Notes: generated by a model not told the origin, from the letters alone. DNA of 7,285 bases from Candidatus Geohydrothermomicrobium daggyaiense (GCA_015711695.1 JACVIW010000117.1:1-7285), one strand, 5' to 3'. Positions 1-5,842 are shown, counted from the first letter of the stretch. Program-made: numbers and translations.

Positions 1-796
1 GAAGGGATTTGATTTGAATCTCTGGAAAGAAATAGCAAATTGCAAGACCGGTAGTGGCTCGCTTTTCCCCGAGCCAACCTGATACCCCAGCCGCCGGAAG
101 AAACAGGCAGATTATCATAACAATATTCGCCGCCGATAACGGCGCCTGCAAGTTAAAACTGCCAGCAATCAGCCATCTGATCACACCATAAGCGAGCGGT
201 CTATAAATAACAGACCATATAAGCACGGTAATCCCACCGAAAAACCATCCATATCTTTGAAGCCTGTAGCCAGAAAGATAGCCACAGATAACTGCGGGAA
301 CAACCAGGGGGATAAGAAAATAGATGCGCGAAAGGCTGATATCTCCTCTCAGTAAAGCGCCTATCCCTAATGCAGAGAGCGTAAACTCAAGCATTAGCGA
401 CACCGCAAGCGCGATAAAGGCAATTGTAAAGCAATTGTGGAAAACTTTTTTCGCACTTATATTTGGGCTGTAGTGGCCCGGGAAAATAGTTACCTGATGA
501 ACAGCTCCTGGAAGGGCGACCGTCCCCGATTCATAAACAACCGCGGGACGGTCTTTTTCTTTGCCTGAAAGGGGTATTCCCCCGGTATTATATGCCTCTG
601 AAGGTGCCTTTACATCAAAAGCTCTTTTCGTTTCGCCTTCTGACTTGAAACTGGAAGGATATTCGGTGAGAAAACCTTCACTGTCTTTGTCCGCGACAAT
701 ATAATCGGGGCCATCAAACCCTAAAACGTTCAGACAAAGATTGCAAAATCTCGCGTCCTCCGGGTTTTCAGCTCCGCAGTTAGGACATCTTTTCAC
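1..796 (-). CDS. Zinc-ribbon membrane protein of unknown function, partial (3' end beyond the left edge)
   Basis: An open frame of 265 codons runs from GTG at 796 off the left edge without a stop. The N-terminus has a four-cysteine zinc ribbon, CPNCG (residues 4-8) and CNLC (18-21), of the kind found at the start of many bacterial membrane proteins. A polar, Ser/Glu/Lys-rich linker covers about residues 25-115. About four hydrophobic segments follow (roughly 119-145, 158-176, 184-205, 222-242), with charged turns such as GYRLQRYG between them. The start is chosen because GAGGTGA (808-802) lies 5 nt before this GTG; an in-frame GTG at 805 lacks a comparable site. No signal peptide is visible, so the ribbon is probably cytoplasmic and the rest sits in the inner membrane. 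I do not recognise the family and assign no function. It follows trpB by 195 nt in the same direction, so cotranscription is possible but unproven. Confident as a gene, not as to role. Confidence 0.85.
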   Translation of the reverse strand, partial: MKRCPNCGAENPEDARFCNLCLNVLGFDGPDYIVADKDSEGFLTEYPSSFKSEGETKRAFDVKAPSEAYNTGGIPLSGKEKDRPAVVYESGTVALPGAVHQVTIFPGHYSPNISAKKVFHNCFTIAFIALAVSLMLEFTLSALGIGALLRGDISLSRIYFLIPLVVPAVICGYLSGYRLQRYGWFFGGITVLIWSVIYRPLAYGVIRWLIAGSFNLQAPLSAANIVMIICLFLPAAGVSGWLGEKRATTGLAICYFFPEIQIKSL

Positions 797-991
797 CAGG
801 TTCACCTCGCTGCGCAGGCAATTTTTTCCGGCAGATGCGCGGCGTCAGTAATTATGGAATTAGTCCAAACAAGCATAACCGTCGACTACCAGTCACTAAT
901 GTATTCGATAAGAATATCGGCATTATTGCACAGCCATTTTAGCACTGCGCAGCGACATACATATTTTCCTTTTGGAATCCCATCAGAAAAG
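797..991 (-). other. Spacer between trpB and the zinc-ribbon gene
   Basis: This 195-nt spacer has no convincing terminator behind trpB: the only local stem, TTCC-AAAA-GGAA, is too short and has no clean U-run. It holds an 11-bp perfect inverted repeat and a minus-strand frame open across the gap except for one TAG (886-888). No promoter with both hexamers at proper spacing was found, so the downstream gene may be read through from trpB. Confidence 0.5.
807..955 (-). repeat. 11-bp inverted repeat flanking the zinc-ribbon gene's ribosome site
   Basis: Plus-strand TCGCTGCGCAG (807-817) is the exact reverse complement of CTGCGCAGCGA (945-955). Both arms share the palindromic core CTGCGCAG. In the minus-strand transcript the second arm ends inside the GAGGTGA ribosome site (802-808) of the downstream gene, so pairing could limit access to it. 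The loop is about 127 nt, so this is a weak prediction. Confidence 0.35.
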
Positions 992-2302
992 TCAATCGGT
1001 CAGTTTTCCGTCAAGAAACTCCTGATAACCCGCAAGATCAAGTAAACCGTGCCCGCTCAAATTAAAAAGTATTGTCTTGCTCTCGCCCGATTCCCGACAC
1101 TTTATCGCCTCGTCAATCACGCACTTAACAGCGTGAGCGGTTTCAGGAGCAACAACAAATCCTTCCGCCTGAGCGAACTTTACCCCAGCGTCAAATACCT
1201 CCGTCTGCGGATAGGCAACAGCCTCTATGTACCCTTCTTTGACAAGGAGCGAGAGTATAGGAGCATCCCCGTGATAACGCAGACCGCCAGCATGAATGGG
1301 TGAGGGTATGAAATTGTGGCCCAGTGTATACATCTTTATCAACGGGGTAGTCTCAGCCTGATCACCAAAATCATACTCATACTTTCCTCGAGTGAGAGTA
1401 GGGCACGAAACTGGCTCAACTGCAATTGCCTTTAATTTTTTCCCGGCAAACTTATCCGCCATGAAAGGGAACAAGATACCGGAGAAGTTTGAGCCACCAC
1501 CTACGCAGCCAATTATCACGTCAGGGTATTCTCCTATCTTTTCCATCTGTTTCTTTGCCTCAAGCCCAATGACAGTTTGATGGAGGCAAACATGATTGAG
1601 AACACTTCCAAGAGAGTACTTTGTGTCTTCTCTCTTCATTGCGACTTCTACAGCCTCGCTGATCGCTATCCCGAGGCTCCCTGGACTTTCAGGGTCATCT
1701 TTCAAAACGGCACGTCCTGCCTCTGTCATTTCAGTTGGGCTTGCATACACGTTCGCGCCCCATGTCTCCATAAGCGTCCGTCTGTAAGGTTTTTGATGGT
1801 AACTTACCTTCACCATGAAGACATCGAGCTCCAGACCAAATAGTTTGCAACCCAACGCGAGGGCGCTACCCCACTGCCCTGCCCCGGTCTCGGTGGTGAG
1901 CCGCTTGACCCCTTCGACCTTATTGAAGTAAGCCTGTGCGATTGCAGTGTTTGGCTTATGACTTCCAGCGGGACTTAAACCCTCATTCTTGTAGAATATC
2001 CTAGCCGGGGTGTCCAGCGCTTTCTCGAGCCTGTATGCCCTTTGAAGCGGTGTAGGTCGGAAAAGACGGTAAACCGCTTTCACTTCTTCCGGAATCTCGA
2101 TGAACCTTTCAGCGCTAACTTCCTGCTCAATAAGAGCCATGGGAAAAAGCGGCGCAAGGTCTTCAGGCCCGCAGGGCTCCTTTGTAGCTGGATGAAGAGG
2201 AGGCGGTAGGGGCACGGGAAGATCCGCGCAAATGTTGTACCATGCTTCGGGCATTTCTTTCTCATCAAGAATGACCCTTACTGGAATGCCTGTTTCTGCC
2301 AT
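992..2302 (-). CDS. trpB: Tryptophan synthase beta chain, TrpB2 type
   Basis: PLP enzyme that makes L-tryptophan from indole and L-serine in the cytoplasm. Counting from ATG 2302 (436 aa), it shows RPTPL near the N-terminus, the PLP lysine in GSHKPNTA (K116), the catalytic glutamate in ETGAGQWG (E138), the phosphate-binding GGGSN (268-272) and a C-terminal SGHG (416-419). GSHKxNTA, ETGAGQWG and the long N-terminal extension mark the TrpB2 subfamily rather than TrpB1 (GAHK, ETGAGQHG). TrpB2 enzymes often act without a tight TrpA complex, and no trpA is in the window. ATG 2302 is preferred because AAGGG lies 8 nt upstream; ATG 2308 and GTG 2311 are in-frame alternatives adding 2 or 3 residues. 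The gene sits behind a Trp-codon leader and attenuator, which independently supports a tryptophan role. It looks intact, with no missing catalytic residue. Confidence 0.96.
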   Translation of the reverse strand: MAETGIPVRVILDEKEMPEAWYNICADLPVPLPPPLHPATKEPCGPEDLAPLFPMALIEQEVSAERFIEIPEEVKAVYRLFRPTPLQRAYRLEKALDTPARIFYKNEGLSPAGSHKPNTAIAQAYFNKVEGVKRLTTETGAGQWGSALALGCKLFGLELDVFMVKVSYHQKPYRRTLMETWGANVYASPTEMTEAGRAVLKDDPESPGSLGIAISEAVEVAMKREDTKYSLGSVLNHVCLHQTVIGLEAKKQMEKIGEYPDVIIGCVGGGSNFSGILFPFMADKFAGKKLKAIAVEPVSCPTLTRGKYEYDFGDQAETTPLIKMYTLGHNFIPSPIHAGGLRYHGDAPILSLLVKEGYIEAVAYPQTEVFDAGVKFAQAEGFVVAPETAHAVKCVIDEAIKCRESGESKTILFNLSGHGLLDLAGYQEFLDGKLTD

Positions 2303-2335
2303 TTCCATCACCCTTTCTCTGTTTTACTTACCACC

Positions 2336-2367
2336 AAAACAAAGACCCGGTCCGCGACCGGGTCTTT
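2336..2367 (-). terminator. Second hairpin (5:6), terminator-like, just before trpB
   Basis: A perfect 11-bp stem, AAAGACCCGGT (2367-2357) with ACCGGGTCTTT (2351-2341), has a 5-nt CGCGG loop and is followed on the minus strand by GTTTTGG. It lies about 35 nt before the trpB start. The opposite strand also ends in a T-run (TTTTTG), so it could work in both directions. On the minus strand it would block trpB unless overcome; nt 2359-2351 can instead pair with strand 4 of the upstream attenuator. Confidence 0.7.
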
Positions 2368-2373
2368 TTGTAC

Positions 2374-2415
2374 AAAAAGGCCGCGGAGAATCCTTTTGAG
2401 GAGCTCCACGGCCTT
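2374..2415 (-). terminator. Attenuator terminator hairpin (3:4)
   Basis: Strand 3, AAGGCCGTGGAG (2415-2404), pairs along its full 12 nt with strand 4, CTCCGCGGCCTT (2388-2377), with one U-G wobble (2408/2384). The loop is 15 nt and the T-run covers 2378-2374. This is a standard intrinsic terminator in the trpB leader. Strand 3 is shared with the 2:3 antiterminator, so the two cannot coexist. Confidence 0.85.
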
Positions 2416-2456
2416 CATAAGAAAGGCACATGTGGAACCCCCTTCAGGGGGACCAC
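2399..2456 (-). promoter_or_regulatory. trp attenuator: pause hairpin (1:2) and antiterminator (2:3)
   Basis: Hairpin 1:2 (2456-2432) joins GTGG and CCCCC with GGGGG and CCAC around a TGAA loop. Its 5' arm lies in the tandem Trp codons (2458-2453), and the leader stop (2446-2444) is in the loop. The alternative 2:3 pairing joins GGGGGTTCCAC (2442-2432) with GTGGAGCTCCT (2409-2399) over 11 contiguous pairs, three of them G-U, plus an inner GCCTTT/GAAGGC stem of about 6 bp. A ribosome stalled at the Trp codons would hide strand 1 and let 2:3 form, preventing the 3:4 terminator. A ribosome reaching the stop would cover strand 2 and allow 3:4. This matches the enterobacterial trp logic; pairings were worked out by eye, not folded by program. 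Confidence 0.85.
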
Positions 2457-2506
2457 CATCCAGCTTTCCTCTGTAATTTCTTAATTGTTACAGGATTAAG
2501 AATCAT
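2444..2506 (-). CDS. trpL: trp leader peptide, 20 aa with tandem Trp codons
   Basis: A 20-codon ORF starts at ATG 2506 and ends at TGA 2444, closing with KAGWWSP. The two adjacent TGG codons (17 and 18) in so short a peptide resemble the GWW of the Escherichia coli trp leader peptide. The peptide itself is expected to have no function; its translation senses charged tRNA-Trp. The Trp codons sit at the 5' arm of hairpin 1:2 and the stop in its loop, which fits ribosome-mediated attenuation of trpB 140 nt downstream. There is no Shine-Dalgarno site before the ATG. The predicted transcription start from the nearest promoter is only about 3-5 nt upstream, so it is probably translated from a leaderless mRNA. 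An overlapping 14-codon ORF in another frame (2459-2415) has a better ribosome site but no Trp codons. Confidence 0.85.
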   Translation of the reverse strand: MILNPVTIKKLQRKAGWWSP

Positions 2507-2516
2507 GGCGTCAAAA

Positions 2517-2545
2517 AATATACGCTAAGACTCAACAATTTTCAA
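2517..2545 (-). promoter_or_regulatory. Predicted sigma70-type promoter for trpL-trpB
   Basis: The -35 box TTGAAA (2545-2540) and -10 box TATATT (2522-2517) are separated by exactly 17 nt on the minus strand. The expected start point is near A2511 or G2509, placing the trpL ATG (2506) almost at the 5' end of the RNA. Position and spacing make it the best promoter in the window. It gives trpB its own transcription start, separate from the upstream aro-cmk genes. Confidence 0.75.
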
Positions 2546-2591
2546 GTATTTACGGCAAAATAAAACGCGGTACTGATACTGAATATCACAT

Positions 2592-2600
2592 ATTATAACA
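2592..2600 (-). promoter_or_regulatory. Possible extended -10 promoter upstream of trpL
   Basis: TGTTATAAT is a consensus -10 with the extended TGn element, just after the cmk stop. No good -35 lies 16-18 nt upstream (CTTAAT at 17 nt). If used, RNA would start near 2586 and give trpL an 80-nt untranslated leader, still without a Shine-Dalgarno site. It is secondary to the promoter at 2517-2545. Confidence 0.4.
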
Positions 2601-2627
2601 CCCATAAAAGTCTGATTAAGTCACCCA

Positions 2628-3314
2628 TCAAGTATGGCATATCCCGGTAATCAAGTCCTTTATTGAAAATATCACCTCTTCGACACTCATATCAGTCGTA
2701 TCTATCACGATAGCTCCATCGGGTATTCTTAATGGACTTGCACTCCGCGATGAGTCGATAAAGTCCCTTATTTCAATTTCCTTTTTGACATCGTCAATCG
2801 AGACTTTTTTGCCTTTCTCCAGAAGCTCAACGTATCTTCTTCGGACTCTTTCTTCCTCTGCCGCGTTTAAGAATATCTTCAAAGATGCATCCGGAAAAAC
2901 GGTAGAACCCATATCACGACCTTCTGCAATAACCCCCCCGCCTTTAGCTATGCTTCTTTGCGCTTCAACCATCTGTATCCTCACTTCCGGAATCGCGGAA
3001 ACCGGGGATACAAATTTCCCAACAGCAGCGCCCCTGATTTCTTCAGTGATATCCCTGTCATCGATAAATATCTTTACCCTTGCGCCTTCTTCCATTCTTG
3101 CCCTCAAATTATTTCCGACAAACTTCGCAATAGATACGAGTCTCTGTGTGTCAGATATGTCGACTCCCTGCTCCAGCGCAAGAAGTGTTACCGCCCTGTA
3201 CATCGCGCCGCTGTCTATGAGCTGCAAACCCATTTCATAAGCAAGAAGGCGTGCCACAGTGCTTTTCCCCGACGCCGCCGGTCCATCTATTGTTATAACC
3301 ATTCCCTCAATCAA
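2628..3314 (-). CDS. cmk: Cytidylate kinase (CMP/dCMP kinase)
   Basis: Transfers the gamma phosphate of ATP to CMP or dCMP in pyrimidine nucleotide supply and salvage, in the cytoplasm. At 228 aa it matches family length (about 220-230). Visible motifs are the P-loop GPAASGKST (11-19), DSGAMYRA (34-41), EGRDMGSTV of the CMP site (131-139), the Arg-rich ERVRRRY of the lid (156-161), and the signature RDxxDSSR...SPL with IDTT (183-207). Start choice: TTG at 3314 overlaps the aroA stop as TTGA and has GGTGGTGA 7 nt upstream, which favours translational coupling. ATG at 3302 gives the more typical MVITIDGP N-terminus (224 aa), but its GAGGGA lies too close. cmk next to aroA is a common bacterial arrangement; it has no role in aromatic synthesis. 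Confidence 0.95.
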   Translation of the reverse strand: MIEGMVITIDGPAASGKSTVARLLAYEMGLQLIDSGAMYRAVTLLALEQGVDISDTQRLVSIAKFVGNNLRARMEEGARVKIFIDDRDITEEIRGAAVGKFVSPVSAIPEVRIQMVEAQRSIAKGGGVIAEGRDMGSTVFPDASLKIFLNAAEEERVRRRYVELLEKGKKVSIDDVKKEIEIRDFIDSSRSASPLRIPDGAIVIDTTDMSVEEVIFSIKDLITGICHT

Positions 3315-4609
3315 ATTATGTTCACCACCGCACCCAGCGCGGAGATTGCCGATTCAAAACCGGGAAATGACACCCGGGTCCACTCCCAGTCATTTATCAA
3401 TGTTGATCCTTCTGCGATTAGCGCAGCAACCGCAAACATCATCGCAAGCCGGTGATCTTTTTGCGGAAAAACCTCACAACCCTTAAGCTGTGAAGGCCCT
3501 CGAATGACCATACCGTCATCTGTTTCCACAATATCAGCTCCCATTCGTCTTAGCCCTTCAACAGTGCCGCTAATCCTGTCCGATTCCTTATATCTCAGTT
3601 CTCCTGCCCCCCGTATCGTTGTAACGCCAGCAGCCTGGGAAGCAAGCAACGCGATAAGAGGTATCTCGTCTATCGCCCTTGCGACATCCTCGGGTCTAAT
3701 TTCAACAGCTCTCAATTTTGAATATTCTGATTTTATGCTCCCGCGAGGCTCGAAATTTTCAGAATCGGAAAGATTGATCCAGAATCTTGCTCCCATCTTT
3801 TGAGCAAGTCTCAGAAAACCAGTTCTTGTTGGATTGAGCCCGACATCACTTATTTCGATAGAGGAACCTGGCGTTATAAGCGCGGCAGAAATCAGATACG
3901 CCGCAGACGAGAAATCACCCGGCACATCGATCTCCACGGATCTAAGAGTTGAAGGTTCAACAGTAACAACGTTACGATCCTCAGAAATTTTGGCGCCCAT
4001 GTAGCGAAGCATTCTTTCGGTATGGTCTCTTGTTTTCACTTTTTCCCTGACAGTGGTTTTTCCTTCCGCCCTTAAACCGGCAACCAATATTGCGGACTTG
4101 ACCTGGGCGCTCGCAACCGGAAGGGTATAATCTATTCCTTTGAGATTTGCTCCCCTGACCACCAGTGGCGGGTGACCCGACTCATCAGAGGGAACTATCC
4201 GCGCTCCCATCATGCTAAGGGGCTTAATGATCCTCATCATCGGTCGCCTGAGCAAACTCTCATCCCCGGTAATTGTGATCTCCGCGCCCTCCATCGATGC
4301 AACGACTCCTGAGAGCAACCTCATGGTTGTTGCGGAGTTTCCAGCGTTCAGAGTAATACCCTCTGCGTTAAATCCCTTCCGTCCAACACCCTCTATTACT
4401 AAAGACTCCCCTTTTTTGCTCACTGGAACACCAAGTTTTTGAATGCATTCTAGCGTGCTTGCGCAGTCACTGGATTGGCTATAACCGCGTATAATGCACT
4501 TGCCTTCGCTAATAGCAGAAAGTATTGCGGCCCGGTGAGAAATGGACTTATCGGGCGGCACTTTAATCTTTCCGTAGAGGAACTCGCTCTTTTTAACTGA
4601 GCATCTCAT
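3311..4609 (-). CDS. aroA: 3-phosphoshikimate 1-carboxyvinyltransferase (EPSP synthase)
   Basis: Joins phosphoenolpyruvate to shikimate-3-phosphate to give EPSP, the sixth shikimate-pathway step, in the cytoplasm. From ATG 4609 it is 432 aa, as usual for the family. Motifs in order: PDKSISHR (19-26), NSATTMR (91-97), SAQVKSA (167-173), the catalytic Asp in AIDEIPL (D314), KESDRI (341-346) with the active-site Glu and Arg, and DHRLAM (385-390). ATG 4609 has AAGG 7 nt upstream; the in-frame GTG 4615 does not have room for a ribosome site. Residue 93 is Ala where sensitive enzymes carry Gly (E. coli Gly96), as in the glyphosate-insensitive class II enzyme CP4. The gene overlaps cmk by 4 nt and lies about 120 nt after tyrA. 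It looks intact. Confidence 0.97.
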   Translation of the reverse strand: MRCSVKKSEFLYGKIKVPPDKSISHRAAILSAISEGKCIIRGYSQSSDCASTLECIQKLGVPVSKKGESLVIEGVGRKGFNAEGITLNAGNSATTMRLLSGVVASMEGAEITITGDESLLRRPMMRIIKPLSMMGARIVPSDESGHPPLVVRGANLKGIDYTLPVASAQVKSAILVAGLRAEGKTTVREKVKTRDHTERMLRYMGAKISEDRNVVTVEPSTLRSVEIDVPGDFSSAAYLISAALITPGSSIEISDVGLNPTRTGFLRLAQKMGARFWINLSDSENFEPRGSIKSEYSKLRAVEIRPEDVARAIDEIPLIALLASQAAGVTTIRGAGELRYKESDRISGTVEGLRRMGADIVETDDGMVIRGPSQLKGCEVFPQKDHRLAMMFAVAALIAEGSTLINDWEWTRVSFPGFESAISALGAVVNII

Positions 4610-4729
4610 TTTCACGCCTTAATTGATGTGAGATTGCCTGTAGTATTCCCGGTTTCTCAAAAACTAAAGATTTGGTCATTCAGAACACAATACGTATATT
4701 TTCCATAGAGGTCACCCGGGCTGTGCAAA
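4610..4729 (-). other. tyrA-aroA spacer
   Basis: This is the widest gap inside the aro cluster (about 120 nt). I see no terminator hairpin and no promoter with both hexamers. It holds the AAGG ribosome site for aroA and a 28-codon frame (4679-4593) without a ribosome site that runs into aroA, which I do not call as a gene. Confidence 0.4.
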
Positions 4730-5842
4730 TCACGACCTTTTAACCGAAAGGGAAAACCCGAGCGCCTTGATTCGCAAAGCCGCTTTTGTCGCGTTCTCCT
4801 CGCCAAGTATCCTTAAGGTGAGAATACCAGTCTGACCCAGTAGCGGGTGCACAATTGAGATATCCTCGATATTCACTCCCGCTTTTCCAACAGCAGTTGT
4901 TATCCTGCTTATCACACCGGGTCTGTCAGGAACAGGTATAGAAATATCAAAAATTTCCTCAATCTCGTGACCTTCCTTGAGCGATAGCTCGATTCTCGAC
5001 TTTCTTGCTTTCTCAAATTTGTCTCGCAGTGCTTCGTAGTCTTCGTCTTTAAGAATATTCACCAGATCAGAAATTCTCAACGAGTAGTCCTCAAGCCTTT
5101 TGATGATGAAATCCTTGTTTGCCATGGATATATCTATCCATAACTCAGGGTTGCTCGCGGCAATTCTTGTCATATCCCTGAATCCTCCAGCGACAATTTT
5201 GAAGATGTTTTCAATTGCTTTTCGCTCATCTGATGCCATTTCCATCAGCAGCAGAGATAACAGATGTGGCACGTGGCTTATGGTCGCCATCGCCCTGTCA
5301 TGTGAAACGGGGTCCATCGAAATAACCATGCACCCCATCCCCGTGAGCAACGAGTGTAGTCTCCTGAACGAGCCAGTGTGGGTTCTTTCAGTTGGCGTAA
5401 GAATATAGTAAGAATCCTTGTATAAATCGCGTCTGGCTGACTCGACACCCGATTGTTCGGATCCGGTCATCGGATGACCGCCAACATAGTGAACCAGATC
5501 GGAACAAAGCCGTTCCATTTCGTTCACAATTTTCAGTTTTGCAGAGCCGAGATCCGTTACAACTGCACCATCTTTCAGTGCGCCGCGCACTTCGCGAAAA
5601 GCGCTGACAACGGAACCAACGGGCGTTGCTATCACAAGAAGATCACAATCTGATGCGGCTTCAGCAGCAGAGGAGCATACTTTATCAGCTATCTGAAGTT
5701 CTACCGCTTTCTTTCTTGCCCATGGAGAAATATCGTAGCAGGATACGGTATCCACAAGATTTTCATCTTTAAGTGCAAGCGCGAAAGACCCACCCATCAT
5801 GCCAGTCCCAATCACCGCCACCTTTTTGAACCCGTGACTCAT
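4730..5842 (-). CDS. tyrA: Prephenate dehydrogenase with C-terminal ACT domain
   Basis: Oxidatively decarboxylates prephenate to 4-hydroxyphenylpyruvate with NAD(P)+, the committed step to tyrosine, in the cytoplasm. The 370-aa protein starts with a Rossmann dinucleotide site, VIGTGMMGGS (10-19). The catalytic domain follows with GGHPMTGSE (121-129, catalytic His 123), SHVPH (189-193) and AGGFRDMTRIA (218-228, substrate-binding Arg). The last 75 residues form an ACT domain (about 297-365: PVPDRPGVISRI, AGVNIEDI), typical of Firmicutes-style TyrA and expected to bind an aromatic amino acid for feedback control. There is no fused chorismate mutase; that job falls to aroH in the same cluster. 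ATG 5842 is preceded by AGGA at 9 nt. It begins 28 nt after the aroF stop. The fold could also suit arogenate, so substrate and cofactor preference are unproven. Confidence 0.95.
   Translation of the reverse strand: MSHGFKKVAVIGTGMMGGSFALALKDENLVDTVSCYDISPWARKKAVELQIADKVCSSAAEAASDCDLLVIATPVGSVVSAFREVRGALKDGAVVTDLGSAKLKIVNEMERLCSDLVHYVGGHPMTGSEQSGVESARRDLYKDSYYILTPTERTHTGSFRRLHSLLTGMGCMVISMDPVSHDRAMATISHVPHLLSLLLMEMASDERKAIENIFKIVAGGFRDMTRIAASNPELWIDISMANKDFIIKRLEDYSLRISDLVNILKDEDYEALRDKFEKARKSRIELSLKEGHEIEEIFDISIPVPDRPGVISRITTAVGKAGVNIEDISIVHPLLGQTGILTLRILGEENATKAALRIKALGFSLSVKRS

Larger units (their letters stand above)
2507..2627. other. cmk-trpL intergenic region
   Basis: This AT-rich 121-nt gap holds the two promoter candidates and a short inverted repeat, TGATA-N5-TATCA (2574-2588), lying between them. 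No terminator hairpin follows cmk, so upstream transcription may enter the attenuator. No TrpR-like operator is recognisable. Confidence 0.5.

Noticed and set aside
953..980. Two tiny ORFs after trpB (ATG after AAAAGGAAAAT, 7 codons, and the next ATG, 11 codons)
   Set aside because: Too short to support, no codon signature of a regulatory peptide, although the first has a fair ribosome site.
854..1045. Plus-strand frame of 63 codons across the trpB 3' end
   Set aside because: No ribosome site, lies antisense to the end of trpB and the spacer, and its translation has no recognisable motif.
2365..2378. TTTTTGTACAAAAA palindrome as a protein operator
   Set aside because: It is better explained as the junction of the first terminator's U-run and the second hairpin's A-run, possibly an inner stem of the 4:5 pairing.
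2341..2460. T-box riboswitch in the trpB leader
   Set aside because: A T-box needs a conserved AGGGTGGNACCGCG-type box and specifier loop; none is present, while the WW leader ORF and alternating hairpins explain the region.
2785..3455. Long plus-strand frames of 151 and 165 codons opposite cmk and aroA
   Set aside because: Antisense shadows of strongly supported, motif-rich genes; Ser/Pro-rich translations typical of the opposite strand.
4593..4679. 28-codon minus-strand ORF in the tyrA-aroA gap, running into aroA
   Set aside because: No Shine-Dalgarno site, overlaps the aroA start, no run of Phe, Tyr or Trp codons that would make it a leader peptide.
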